Under the pieces are notes generated by a model. The model ran no database searches and had not been told where the DNA came from. It worked only from the letters and a program-made list of their open reading frames with translations. A stretch of 13,058 nt of DNA from RPQJ01 sp963714645 (GTDB taxonomy: Bacteria; Pseudomonadota; Gammaproteobacteria; Steroidobacterales; Steroidobacteraceae): contig CAVQQX010000105.1 of the NCBI GenBank assembly GCA_963714645.1, positions 1 to 13,058 on the forward strand. The letters are read 5' to 3'. Position 1 is the first letter of the stretch; every line of letters starts with the position of its first letter. Of the stretch, positions 1 to 6,142 are shown one piece after another. The position numbers and the translations under genes were made by a program.

Positions 1-1484
1 ACGTGCCAGCCGCGCGAGCGCGCCACGGCTTCGGTCCAGCGATCCAGTCGCCTGCGGGCGTCGGCGCGCGGCATTACCGGCTCGAAGCGACGCCCGGCGC
101 GCCAGTTCGCGGCCACGTCGGCCGTCGAGTGCCAGAAACCCACGCCCAGGCCCGCGAGGTACGCTGCGCCGAGCGCGGTCGTCTCCGTCACCTCGGGCCG
201 GACGACCGGCACGCCGAGCAGGTCGGCCTGGAACTGCATCAGGAGCTCGTTGGAGGTGGCGCCGCCGTCGACGCGGAGCTCGACCAGCGGTCGCGCGGCG
301 TCCTTCTGCATCGCGAACAGCACCTCCGCGCTCTGGAAAGCGATCGATTCGAGCGCGGCGCGGGCGATGTGCGCCCGCATCGTGCCGCGCGAGAGCCCGA
401 CGATCGTGCCGCGTGCGTACGCGTCCCAGTGCGGACTGCCGAGGCCGGTGAACGCAGGCACGAGATAGACGCCGCCGGTGTCTGCGACGCTCGCGGCCAG
501 CGGTTCGACATCGGCGGACTTTTCGATGATGCCGAGCCCGTCGCGCAGCCACTGCACGACAGCGCCGCCCACGAATACCGCGCCTTCCAGGGCATAGCGT
601 CGCACGTCCGTCTGCCAGGCGATCGTCGTGAGCAGCCGGTTGGCCGAGGCGAGCGGCCGGCCGCCGGTGTTCATCAGCAGGAAGCAACCCGTGCCGTAGG
701 TGTTCTTCGCCATGCCCGGCTCGAAGCACGCCTGGCCGAACAGCGCCGCCTGCTGGTCGCCCGCCAGGCCCGCGAGCGGCACGCGGTGTCCGCCGATCCG
801 TGCACCCGGCGCTTCGGCGCCGAGCGACGAGCGCACCACCTCCGGCAGTACGGCGCGCGGAATGTTGAACAACTCGAGCATGTCGTCCGCCCAACGGCCG
901 GTAGCGATGTCGAGCAGCAGCGTACGGCTGGCGTTCGAGGCGTCCGTCAGGTGCCGTTCGCCCTCTGTCAGCTTCCAGGCGAGCCAGCTGTCGACGGTTC
1001 CGAACGCGAGCTCGCCGGTCTCGGCCCGCGTACGTGCGCCGGGCAGGTGCTCGAGCAGCCACGCGAGCTTGGTGCCTGAGAAGTACGGGTCGAGCAGCAG
1101 TCCCGTCCGCCGCGCGACCGCAGGCTCGTGTCCCTGTGACTTCAGCCGCTCGCAGGCGTCGGCGGTGCGCCGGTCCTGCCAGACGATCGCAGGTGCGACG
1201 GGACGGCCCGTGCGACGGTCCCAGAGCACGGTGGTCTCGCGCTGGTTGGTGATGCCGACGGCGGCGATGTCCGTCGGGCGCAGGCGCGCGAGTGCGAGCA
1301 CCTCCGAGATGGTCGCTGCCTGCGTGGCCCAGATCTCCTCGGCGTCGTGCTCGACCCACCCGGAACGCGGGAAGTGCTGCTGGAACTCGCGCTGCGCCAC
1401 GGCGACGGCGCGCCCCGCGTGGTCGAACACGATCGAGCGCGAGCTCGTCGTGCCCTGGTCGAGCGCGAGGATGAAGTCCGCCAT
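1..1484 (-). CDS. glpK: Glycerol kinase, 3' end cut by window start
   Basis: ATP-dependent phosphorylation of glycerol to sn-glycerol 3-phosphate in the cytoplasm, the first step of glycerol use and the source of the substrate for GlpD next door. The reading frame from ATG 1484 gives 494 codons with no stop. It starts with the ATP-binding FGGY-kinase signature (ALDQGTTSSR, residues about 7-16). It carries NQRETT, the DPYFSGTKLAW block, the AGDQQAALFGQ motif with its catalytic-type Asp, GMAKNTYGTGCFLLMNTG and, late on, LRVDGGATSNELLMQF and TALGAAYLAG. All are highly typical of GlpK. The last visible residues (RWTEAVARSRGWH) align with the extreme C-terminus of the roughly 500-residue family, so only a few residues are missing. 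It lies 37 bases after glpD on the same strand. No strong Shine-Dalgarno is visible. No glpF or glpR is seen in the window, though either could lie to the left. Family assignment is near certain. Confidence 0.97.
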   Translation of the reverse strand, partial: MADFILALDQGTTSSRSIVFDHAGRAVAVAQREFQQHFPRSGWVEHDAEEIWATQAATISEVLALARLRPTDIAAVGITNQRETTVLWDRRTGRPVAPAIVWQDRRTADACERLKSQGHEPAVARRTGLLLDPYFSGTKLAWLLEHLPGARTRAETGELAFGTVDSWLAWKLTEGERHLTDASNASRTLLLDIATGRWADDMLELFNIPRAVLPEVVRSSLGAEAPGARIGGHRVPLAGLAGDQQAALFGQACFEPGMAKNTYGTGCFLLMNTGGRPLASANRLLTTIAWQTDVRRYALEGAVFVGGAVVQWLRDGLGIIEKSADVEPLAASVADTGGVYLVPAFTGLGSPHWDAYARGTIVGLSRGTMRAHIARAALESIAFQSAEVLFAMQKDAARPLVELRVDGGATSNELLMQFQADLLGVPVVRPEVTETTALGAAYLAGLGVGFWHSTADVAANWRAGRRFEPVMPRADARRRLDRWTEAVARSRGWH

Positions 1485-1507
1485 GGTCGCTGGTCCGCCG
1501 GTGCCCG

Positions 1508-1513
1508 ATTCTA
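1508..1513 (-). promoter_or_regulatory. Possible -10 hexamer in the glpD-glpK gap
   Basis: Read on the minus strand, these bases are TAGAAT, a 5/6 match to the sigma-70 -10 consensus. They sit within the short gap between glpD and glpK, 23 bases before the glpK ATG. No good -35 hexamer is seen 16-18 bases upstream, where the sequence would be glpD coding. It could give glpK extra transcription independent of the operon promoter. The same TAGAAT hexamer precedes the first gene of the operon at 4861-4866. This is a weak call based on one hexamer. Confidence 0.2.
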
Positions 1514-1520
1514 GGCCAGG

Positions 1521-3038
1521 TCAGTGCGTCGCGAGCCAGCGGTCGAGCTTAGCCTCGCTGCCCGCCGCGAGGTGCACCCCCAGCTTGCTGCGGCGGTACA
1601 GGATGTCCTGGGCCGTCACCGCGAATTCCTCCCGTCGCAGGTGATCCACCTCGCGGGCCGTCAGGCCGGGCAGCACGGCAGCGCCGAGGTCGCTCATCTG
1701 CGTGCAACCTTCGAGCAGTCGCTCGACCCGCGTGCCATACGCGCGGGCGAAACGCTGCTGCAGTGCCGGATCGAGCCAGGGGAACCGCCGCGCCACGTCC
1801 TGGCGGAAGCGGTCGAAATCGCGACCGGGCAGGTCGCCGCCCGGCAGCGGGGCACTTTCCGTCCAGGCCCGGGCCCCCACGCCAAGCGCCACGCAGAGCG
1901 AATCGACGACTTCCTCGGCAAGTCGCCGGTACGTCGTGAGCTTGCCACCGTACACCGACAGCAGCGGCGCACCATCACGCTGGCCCCTGGGGAAGTCGAT
2001 CACGTAATCGCGCGTGACACTCTTCGGGTCCTTGTTCGACGCGGCGAGCAGGGGCCGCAGGCCCGCGTACGTCCACACCACGTCGCGTCGGGAGAGATTG
2101 CCGCGGAAATAGTGGTTCGCCTGGTCGAGCAGGTAACGCACCTCGGCCTCGTCGATCGCGGGCGTCGCGAGGTCTCCCGAGTACTCGCGTTCGGTCGTGC
2201 CGACGAGCGTGAACTCATCCTCGTACGGGATGGCGAACACCACGCGGCCGTCCGGGGCCTGGAAGAGGTAGGCGAACGGATGGTCGAAGAGCCGCCGCAC
2301 GACGATGTGACTGCCCTGGATCATGCGCGGGTGGTGCCGGGCCGGGCGCGGCGTATGCTCGTCGAGGAATTCGGCCACCCATGGCCCCGTCGCGTTGACC
2401 ACGACCCGCGCGGTAAGCGTCTGGATGCGACCGCTCCCGCCCCCCGCCTGCACCAGCGTCGCGGCCCAGTACTTGCCGCCCGCCCTGAGCGACGTGCACT
2501 GAGTGCGAGTGAGCACGCGGCCGCCGCGCTCGCGCACGTCGATCGCGTTCGCCACGACCAGCCGTGCGTCGTCGACCCAGCCGTCCGAGTAGACGAAGCC
2601 GGTGCGGTAACGCGCGTCGAGCGGAGTGCCGGCAGGATGTCGCCGCAGGTCGACGACCTCCGAACCCGGCAGCCGGCGGCGGGCGGCCAGGTGATCGTAG
2701 AGGAAGAGACCGGCACGGATCATCCACGCAGGACGCAGGTGCGAATCGTGCGGCAGCACGAAACGAAGCGGCCACGCGAGGTGCGGCGCCGCATCGAGCA
2801 GCACCTCGCGCTCGCGCAGCGACTTCCGCACGAGCGCGAAGTCGTAGTACTCGAGGTAACGCAGGCCGCCATGGACCAGCTTGGTGCTCGCGGACGACGT
2901 GTGCTGGGCGAGGTCGTGCTGTTCGCAGAGGACGGTCCTGAGGCCGCGGCCCGTCGCGTCGCGCGCGATGCCCGCGCCGTTGATGCCCCCGCCGACGACC
3001 AGCACGTCGCAGTCGGGGATGCGCGAGTTGCGGGCCAT
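1521..3038 (-). CDS. glpD: Aerobic glycerol-3-phosphate dehydrogenase
   Basis: FAD-dependent oxidation of sn-glycerol 3-phosphate to dihydroxyacetone phosphate, passing electrons to ubiquinone at the inner face of the cytoplasmic membrane. The 505-residue product is close to the family's usual 500. The N-terminus has the dinucleotide-binding motif VVGGGINGAG (14-23). It is followed by the GlpD signature TSSASTKLVHGGLRYLE (47-63), a second nucleotide-binding strand VVVNATGPW (212-220), YAGLRPL (324-330) and YGGKLTTYR (363-371), all typical of the family. The frame runs open upstream to 3143, but that extension is arginine-rich, lies inside the preceding gene and ends just before MARNSRIPDCDVLVVGGG, so ATG 3038 is chosen. 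That ATG shares one base with the TGA of the upstream gene (TGATG), an arrangement that suggests translational coupling, and no Shine-Dalgarno is visible. glpK follows. Confidence 0.97.
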   Translation of the reverse strand: MARNSRIPDCDVLVVGGGINGAGIARDATGRGLRTVLCEQHDLAQHTSSASTKLVHGGLRYLEYYDFALVRKSLREREVLLDAAPHLAWPLRFVLPHDSHLRPAWMIRAGLFLYDHLAARRRLPGSEVVDLRRHPAGTPLDARYRTGFVYSDGWVDDARLVVANAIDVRERGGRVLTRTQCTSLRAGGKYWAATLVQAGGGSGRIQTLTARVVVNATGPWVAEFLDEHTPRPARHHPRMIQGSHIVVRRLFDHPFAYLFQAPDGRVVFAIPYEDEFTLVGTTEREYSGDLATPAIDEAEVRYLLDQANHYFRGNLSRRDVVWTYAGLRPLLAASNKDPKSVTRDYVIDFPRGQRDGAPLLSVYGGKLTTYRRLAEEVVDSLCVALGVGARAWTESAPLPGGDLPGRDFDRFRQDVARRFPWLDPALQQRFARAYGTRVERLLEGCTQMSDLGAAVLPGLTAREVDHLRREEFAVTAQDILYRRSKLGVHLAAGSEAKLDRWLATH

Positions 3039-4243
3039 CAACGGTAGATCAGGACGTCGTCGAGCTGCGCGAGCCATGCGCGCTCGTCGGCAGCGGCGAG
3101 CGCATCGAGGTCCGCGGGCGTCGCGCGCGCGTCGTCGACCCACTCACGCAGCAGCTCGCTGCCGTTGATGACGTCGACCGCCAGCCGGCCCTGCTCGTAT
3201 TCGTACGGGAAATCGCGCCACAGCGGGTAGTCGGGCGCCACGTGGCGCAGCGCCTTGAACGCGAGCGCCTGCAGTCGCCACGGGCGGAACGAAGCAGGGT
3301 CGTAGGTGTTCGCCTCCACGTGCACCTGCACGCCTGCGCACAGCCGGCCCTGGTGCTTGTGGAAGGTCGGTTCGAACCAGCACGGCCGCAAGGCGCAACC
3401 TTCGAGCCAGCGCGGCGCAAGTTCACGCATCCGGCCGAGCAGGGCCGGCACGTCGAGCCCCGGCGCGCCGAAGACCTCGAGCGGTCGTGTCGTGCCGCGC
3501 CCTTCCGAAAGCGTGGTGCCCTCGAGCAGCACCGATCCCGGATAGCAGCGCGCCATCCAGGGGTTCGGCGCATTCGGGCTCGGATTGATCCAGGCACGCT
3601 CGCCGAGCGGCCAGCCGTAACCGGGCGCCGCGTCCGGCTGCCATCCGGTCATTTCTACGACCCGGTAGTCCACCTCGAGATCGAGGGTGCGGACGAACCA
3701 CCGTCCCATCTCGCCCAGCGTCAGCCCGTGCCGCATCGGCATCGCGCCGGCGCCGACGAAGCTCTCCCAGCCCGGGCGCAGGGCAAGCCCCTCGACCGCG
3801 CGCCCGATCGGGTTCGGCCGGTCGAGCACCCACACTTCCTTGCCATGGAGCGCGGCGGCCTCGAGCACGTAGCGCAGGGTGGTGATGAAGGTATAGATCC
3901 GGCAGCCGAGATCCTGCAGGTCCACCAGCAGCACGTCGAACGTCCCGAACATCGCAGGCGTGGGACGCCGGACCTCCCCGTACAGGCTGAACACGGGAAT
4001 GCCGAGCGCGGGGTCGACGAAATCCGGCGACTCCACCATGTTGTCCTGCTTGTCGCCGCGCAGCCCGTGCTGCGGCCCGAATGCCGCCGTGAGCCGCAGG
4101 TCGCCGAGCGACGCGAGCGCGTCGAGCGAGTGCGCGAGCGTCGTCGTCACCGAGGCGGGATGGGCCAGCAGTGCGAGACGACGGCCGCGCAGCGACGCGC
4201 GCAACGCGGGATCGGCGCAGAGGCGGTCGATCCCGAAATTCAC
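3038..4243 (-). CDS. DUF1343 / NamZ-type exo-beta-N-acetylmuramidase homologue, no signal peptide
   Basis: A member of the DUF1343 family (YbbC; GH171). Characterised members such as Bacillus subtilis NamZ release N-acetylmuramic acid from the non-reducing end of peptidoglycan fragments. The 401-residue product shows GRRLALLAHPASVT (20-33), FGPQHGLRGDKQDNMVES (55-72), PVFSLYGE (83-90), VDLQDLGCRIYTFI (107-120), LDRPNPIG (140-147), HGLTLGEMGRWF (172-183) and YPGSVLLEGTTLSEGRGTTR (234-253), in the family order. E90 in SLYGE may correspond to the glutamate proposed as catalytic in NamZ; that is from memory. The start is GTG 4243, because an in-frame stop lies only eight codons upstream (4265-4267). 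The N-terminus is hydrophilic with no signal peptide, so a cytoplasmic role is inferred. It overlaps the DOMON gene by four bases (GTGA) and the glpD ATG by one. The family is clear; the substrate here is inferred. Confidence 0.93.
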   Translation of the reverse strand: MNFGIDRLCADPALRASLRGRRLALLAHPASVTTTLAHSLDALASLGDLRLTAAFGPQHGLRGDKQDNMVESPDFVDPALGIPVFSLYGEVRRPTPAMFGTFDVLLVDLQDLGCRIYTFITTLRYVLEAAALHGKEVWVLDRPNPIGRAVEGLALRPGWESFVGAGAMPMRHGLTLGEMGRWFVRTLDLEVDYRVVEMTGWQPDAAPGYGWPLGERAWINPSPNAPNPWMARCYPGSVLLEGTTLSEGRGTTRPLEVFGAPGLDVPALLGRMRELAPRWLEGCALRPCWFEPTFHKHQGRLCAGVQVHVEANTYDPASFRPWRLQALAFKALRHVAPDYPLWRDFPYEYEQGRLAVDVINGSELLREWVDDARATPADLDALAAADERAWLAQLDDVLIYR

Positions 4244-4854
4244 GCCGCGGGGTTCCGCGCGGCCTCACGCACGATGTCGGCGACGCCTTCCGGCGCCACG
4301 CCGACCTGCAGCACGAACCCGAGCCGGTGGTGGAAGTCGGGCAGGGCCGACGGGTGCGCGAGCGCCCAGAACGTCAGTCGCCCGTCGATTTCCTCGATCA
4401 CGGCCGCGGCCCCGGCCCGCAGCGGCGAGCCCGCCTGCGGGGTGGGCAGCTCGTCGAGGTGCGTCACCGCCTCGAGCACGAGACCGTGCGCGGTCGGTCG
4501 CACAGCGACCCGCGGGGAGCGCCGGACGTCGATCGGCGCCATCCCGCGCCGGTAGCCCACGAAGCCGTACATCGCCCATTCGCCCGAAGGCGAGAAATTG
4601 AGCTCGCAATAGGCGTCGCTCCCGGGCAAACCGACGAACAGCTCGAAGCACGTGTGGCGCCACAGCTCGTCGGCGCGTCCCGGCCGCTGCGGCGGTGGCA
4701 GCATCACCTGCGCCATGTCGGCCACCAGCGTGAACGTGACGGCGAGCTTGCCCGCACCGCCGACTTTCGCGCCCACGGTCAGCTCCTTGACGGCTGTGGT
4801 CGAGCTCGAGGGGTGGCAGGTGAGCGCCACGGTCTGGGGTTTGTCGCGGGACAT
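4240..4854 (-). CDS. DOMON-like domain protein
   Basis: A 204-residue single-domain protein that I match to the bacterial DOMON-like group, beta-sandwich folds that in other members bind haem or sugars. No reaction is known for this type. Visible hallmarks are LWRHTCFELFV (64-74), YCELNFSPSGEWAMYGF (82-98), GYRRGM (100-105) and, near the C-terminus, FWALAHP (162-168) with PDFHHRLGF (172-180). There is no signal peptide and no membrane segment, so it should be cytoplasmic. It is the first gene of the minus-strand operon, and its TGA overlaps the GTG start of the NamZ homologue. I recall a database subfamily of DOMON-like domains named after murB, which would fit the muramidase neighbour, but I cannot verify that here. 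The start ATG 4854 lies directly after a -10-like leader and has no spaced Shine-Dalgarno. Function unknown. Confidence 0.85.
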   Translation of the reverse strand: MSRDKPQTVALTCHPSSSTTAVKELTVGAKVGGAGKLAVTFTLVADMAQVMLPPPQRPGRADELWRHTCFELFVGLPGSDAYCELNFSPSGEWAMYGFVGYRRGMAPIDVRRSPRVAVRPTAHGLVLEAVTHLDELPTPQAGSPLRAGAAAVIEEIDGRLTFWALAHPSALPDFHHRLGFVLQVGVAPEGVADIVREAARNPAA

Positions 4855-4870
4855 CCCGCAATTCTAAGGG
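4855..4870 (-). promoter_or_regulatory. Leader with -10-like TAGAAT at -12 to -7; possible leaderless start
   Basis: On the minus strand this reads CCCTTAGAATTGCGGG and runs straight into the ATG of the DOMON gene. TAGAAT (4866 down to 4861) matches the sigma-70 -10 consensus at 5/6. If the A of the ATG is taken as +1, it occupies exactly -12 to -7, so transcription would begin at the start codon. The GGG abutting the ATG is too close to act as a Shine-Dalgarno. The -35 region (around 4884-4889, GAGCCA) is a poor match. The slt gene has nearly the same leader at the same distance, which supports the call. Confidence 0.4.
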
Positions 4871-4947
4871 TCCGGCGTCAGATTGGCTCCATCAACCGGG
4901 CGGCGTCGCGAGGACCCCGGGGCAGGCGGAGCCCTCGCGCCGTCCGG

Positions 4948-4969
4948 CTCGTGCCCGTCGGGGCACGAG
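4948..4969. terminator. GC-rich hairpin downstream of the UrcA gene
   Basis: A perfect 9-base inverted repeat, CTCGTGCCC then GTCG then GGGCACGAG, forms a strong stem with a four-base loop. It lies 24 bases after the stop of the UrcA gene (minus strand) and about 90 bases before the DOMON start, where a transcription break would be expected. There is no T-tract on either strand, so it is not a canonical intrinsic terminator. It could be a Rho-assisted terminator, an mRNA 3'-end stabiliser or a chance structure. Confidence 0.4.
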
Positions 4970-4992
4970 ATCCGGAACAGCCCGGCCCAGCG

Positions 4993-5358
4993 TCAGCCCA
5001 CCTTGGCGGCCGCGCGCGAGGCGTGCAGCACCTGCACCAGGTGGCTGTCGACCTTGTCGACCGCGTGATCGAGCGTACGCTCGTAGCAGGCGTCGAAGTA
5101 GGCCTTGCCGTCGAGCGCCGGCGACATCGGCCTGCCGCCGCAGGCGCGCTTCGCGGCCCACGAGAGCCGCGCATACAGCGTCTTCGCGCCGTCGGCCGAG
5201 TTGAGGTTCAGGTCCGCATAGCGAACCACGACGTCTTCGTGCTTCGCGGGCGGGGCGGTGGCGGGTTCGCCGGCCTGGGCCGCGAGTGCGAGCCCGAAGG
5301 TGCCGGCGCACGCGATCGTCGAACCGGAAATTCGCAGCTTCGTCTTCTGGACGTTCAT
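4993..5358 (-). CDS. UrcA family exported protein
   Basis: A 121-residue small exported protein of the UrcA family, whose function is not established. The N-terminus is a clear Sec signal peptide: basic residues (KTKLR), a hydrophobic core and a likely cut after AQA at residues 27-29. The mature part has the family's VRYADLNLNSADGAKTLYAR (45-64) followed by WAAKRACG, then CYERTLDHAVDKV and a C-terminal helix ending in LHASRAAAK. Two cysteines, C73 and C91, are well placed for a disulphide, as is usual in the family. The frame stays open to 5406, but ATG 5358 is chosen because AGGAG lies seven bases upstream and the signal peptide begins there. It is a single gene, divergent from the membrane protein at 5530, with a hairpin after its stop. 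The family call is firm; the role is unknown. Confidence 0.88.
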   Translation of the reverse strand: MNVQKTKLRISGSTIACAGTFGLALAAQAGEPATAPPAKHEDVVVRYADLNLNSADGAKTLYARLSWAAKRACGGRPMSPALDGKAYFDACYERTLDHAVDKVDSHLVQVLHASRAAAKVG

Positions 5359-5365
5359 CGTCGTG

Positions 5366-5370
5366 CTCCT
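5366..5370 (-). promoter_or_regulatory. Ribosome binding site of the UrcA gene
   Basis: Read on the minus strand, this is AGGAG seven bases before ATG 5358. It decides the start against the longer frame beginning at 5406, which would put arginine-rich and charged residues before the signal peptide. Confidence 0.75.
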
Positions 5371-5399
5371 GAGTGAGAGTTCGTCGCGCTTTCCTTCAC

Positions 5400-5421
5400 C
5401 GCGCATTCAGTTTGATGCGCG
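5400..5421. promoter_or_regulatory. Perfect 7-base inverted repeat, candidate operator
   Basis: CGCGCAT, eight spacer bases (TCAGTTTG), then ATGCGCG. It lies in the 171-base region between two divergent genes, 42 bases upstream of the UrcA ATG and about 110 upstream of the membrane-protein ATG. The size and centre-to-centre spacing of the arms suit a dimeric regulator reading adjacent major grooves. The AT-richer spacer between GC-rich arms also fits an operator better than a terminator. No regulator gene is adjacent, and I do not recognise the motif. Confidence 0.35.
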
Positions 5422-5483
5422 AACGCGCTCGCTGTGCGTCGCTTCGTCGCGCGTGTCCGGCGTCTCGTCGCAGTGACGTCTGC

Positions 5484-5489
5484 TAATGT
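5484..5489 (+). promoter_or_regulatory. Weak -10-like hexamer upstream of the membrane protein gene
   Basis: TAATGT, preceded by TGC, resembles an extended -10 but matches the TATAAT consensus at only 3/6, and no -35 element is seen. It would place a transcription start near 5496 and a leader of roughly 34 bases before ATG 5530. It is the most AT-rich spot nearby. Confidence 0.15.
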
Positions 5490-5495
5490 TCCGCC

Positions 5496-5521
5496 GTGCA
5501 CGCCCCTGTGCACTCGTGCAC
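5496..5521. repeat. Three GTGCAC palindromes in 26 bases
   Basis: The six-base palindrome GTGCAC occurs at 5496-5501, 5508-5513 and 5516-5521, just upstream of the membrane-protein ATG at 5530. In mRNA any two copies can pair with each other, so the cluster could hide or shape the start region, and it could also be a protein binding site. No Shine-Dalgarno is visible in this stretch. The biological meaning is unknown. Confidence 0.45.
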
Positions 5522-5529
5522 CGCAACAG

Positions 5530-6114
5530 ATGGCCTGGAAGCTCGCTTACACGGTCTTCACGCTGCTCGTCGTCGCCACGTGGCTGCATCACTACGGCTG
5601 GCGCAACCTGCTGTGGTTCTCGGACGTCGCGCTGATCGGCCTCGTGCCCGCGCTCTGGCTCGAAAGTGCGTCGATCGTGAGCGTGCTGGCGGTGGCCGTG
5701 CTGCTGCCGGAGCTGCTCTGGAACGTCGACATCGTGCTGCGTGTCGTGCTGCGACGACGACTCACGGGCCTGACGGACTACATGTTCGAGCCCGAACGGC
5801 CGCGACTGCTGCGCGGCCTGTCGCTCTTTCACGTGCCACTGCCGTTCCTGCTGGTCGCGCTGCTCGCACAGTACGGCTACGACGACAGGATGGGACTGGC
5901 GGGCGCCGTGTTGCTGGCGGCGATCGTGCTGCCCTGGAGTCGGGCCGTCAGCTCGCCCGAGCGCAACATCAACTGGACATACGGTCTCGGTGCGCGCCGT
6001 TCGACGTTGCCGCCGGCGGTCTACGTCGGCCTCCTGCTCGCCGGCATGGTGCTGGTGCTGTTCGTGCCGACGCACCTGGCACTGCGCGCACTGTTCGTCC
6101 CCGCCGCGGGCTGA
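5530..6114 (+). CDS. Six-helix membrane protein of unknown function
   Basis: A 194-residue polytopic inner-membrane protein. Hydrophobic segments lie at about 3-21, 27-43, 48-75, 98-115, 122-138 and 163-182. Several polar or charged residues sit in or at the edges of these segments: LWFSD (28-32), LPELLWNVD (59-67), GLSLFH (96-101), NINW (146-149). There is also a soluble loop, GLTDYMFE (80-87). I recall similar proteins with LWFSD, LPELxW, GLTDYMF and NxNW motifs annotated only as membrane proteins, for example in planctomycetes; no function is known to me. The frame is open back to GTG 5434, but that extension is arginine-rich and unlike the family, so ATG 5530 is chosen despite the lack of a Shine-Dalgarno. 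It is divergent from the UrcA gene and convergent with slt, with 28 bases between the two stops. Confidence 0.75.
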   Translation: MAWKLAYTVFTLLVVATWLHHYGWRNLLWFSDVALIGLVPALWLESASIVSVLAVAVLLPELLWNVDIVLRVVLRRRLTGLTDYMFEPERPRLLRGLSLFHVPLPFLLVALLAQYGYDDRMGLAGAVLLAAIVLPWSRAVSSPERNINWTYGLGARRSTLPPAVYVGLLLAGMVLVLFVPTHLALRALFVPAAG

Positions 6115-6142
6115 CGGGACGATGCGGAATGGCCGGGATACG

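Noticed and set aside
1524..3047. Plus-strand open frame of 507 codons antisense to glpD
   Set aside because: Mirror of glpD codon bias. No domain motif, and the other strand is an unambiguous GlpD.
3038..3143. Longer GlpD start at 3143
   Set aside because: The 35 extra residues are arginine-rich and lie in another frame of the NamZ homologue. Family alignment begins at MARNSRIP.
3242..4555. Plus-strand open frame of 437 codons across the NamZ homologue and DOMON gene
   Set aside because: It spans two opposite-strand genes with intact family motifs and has no motifs of its own.
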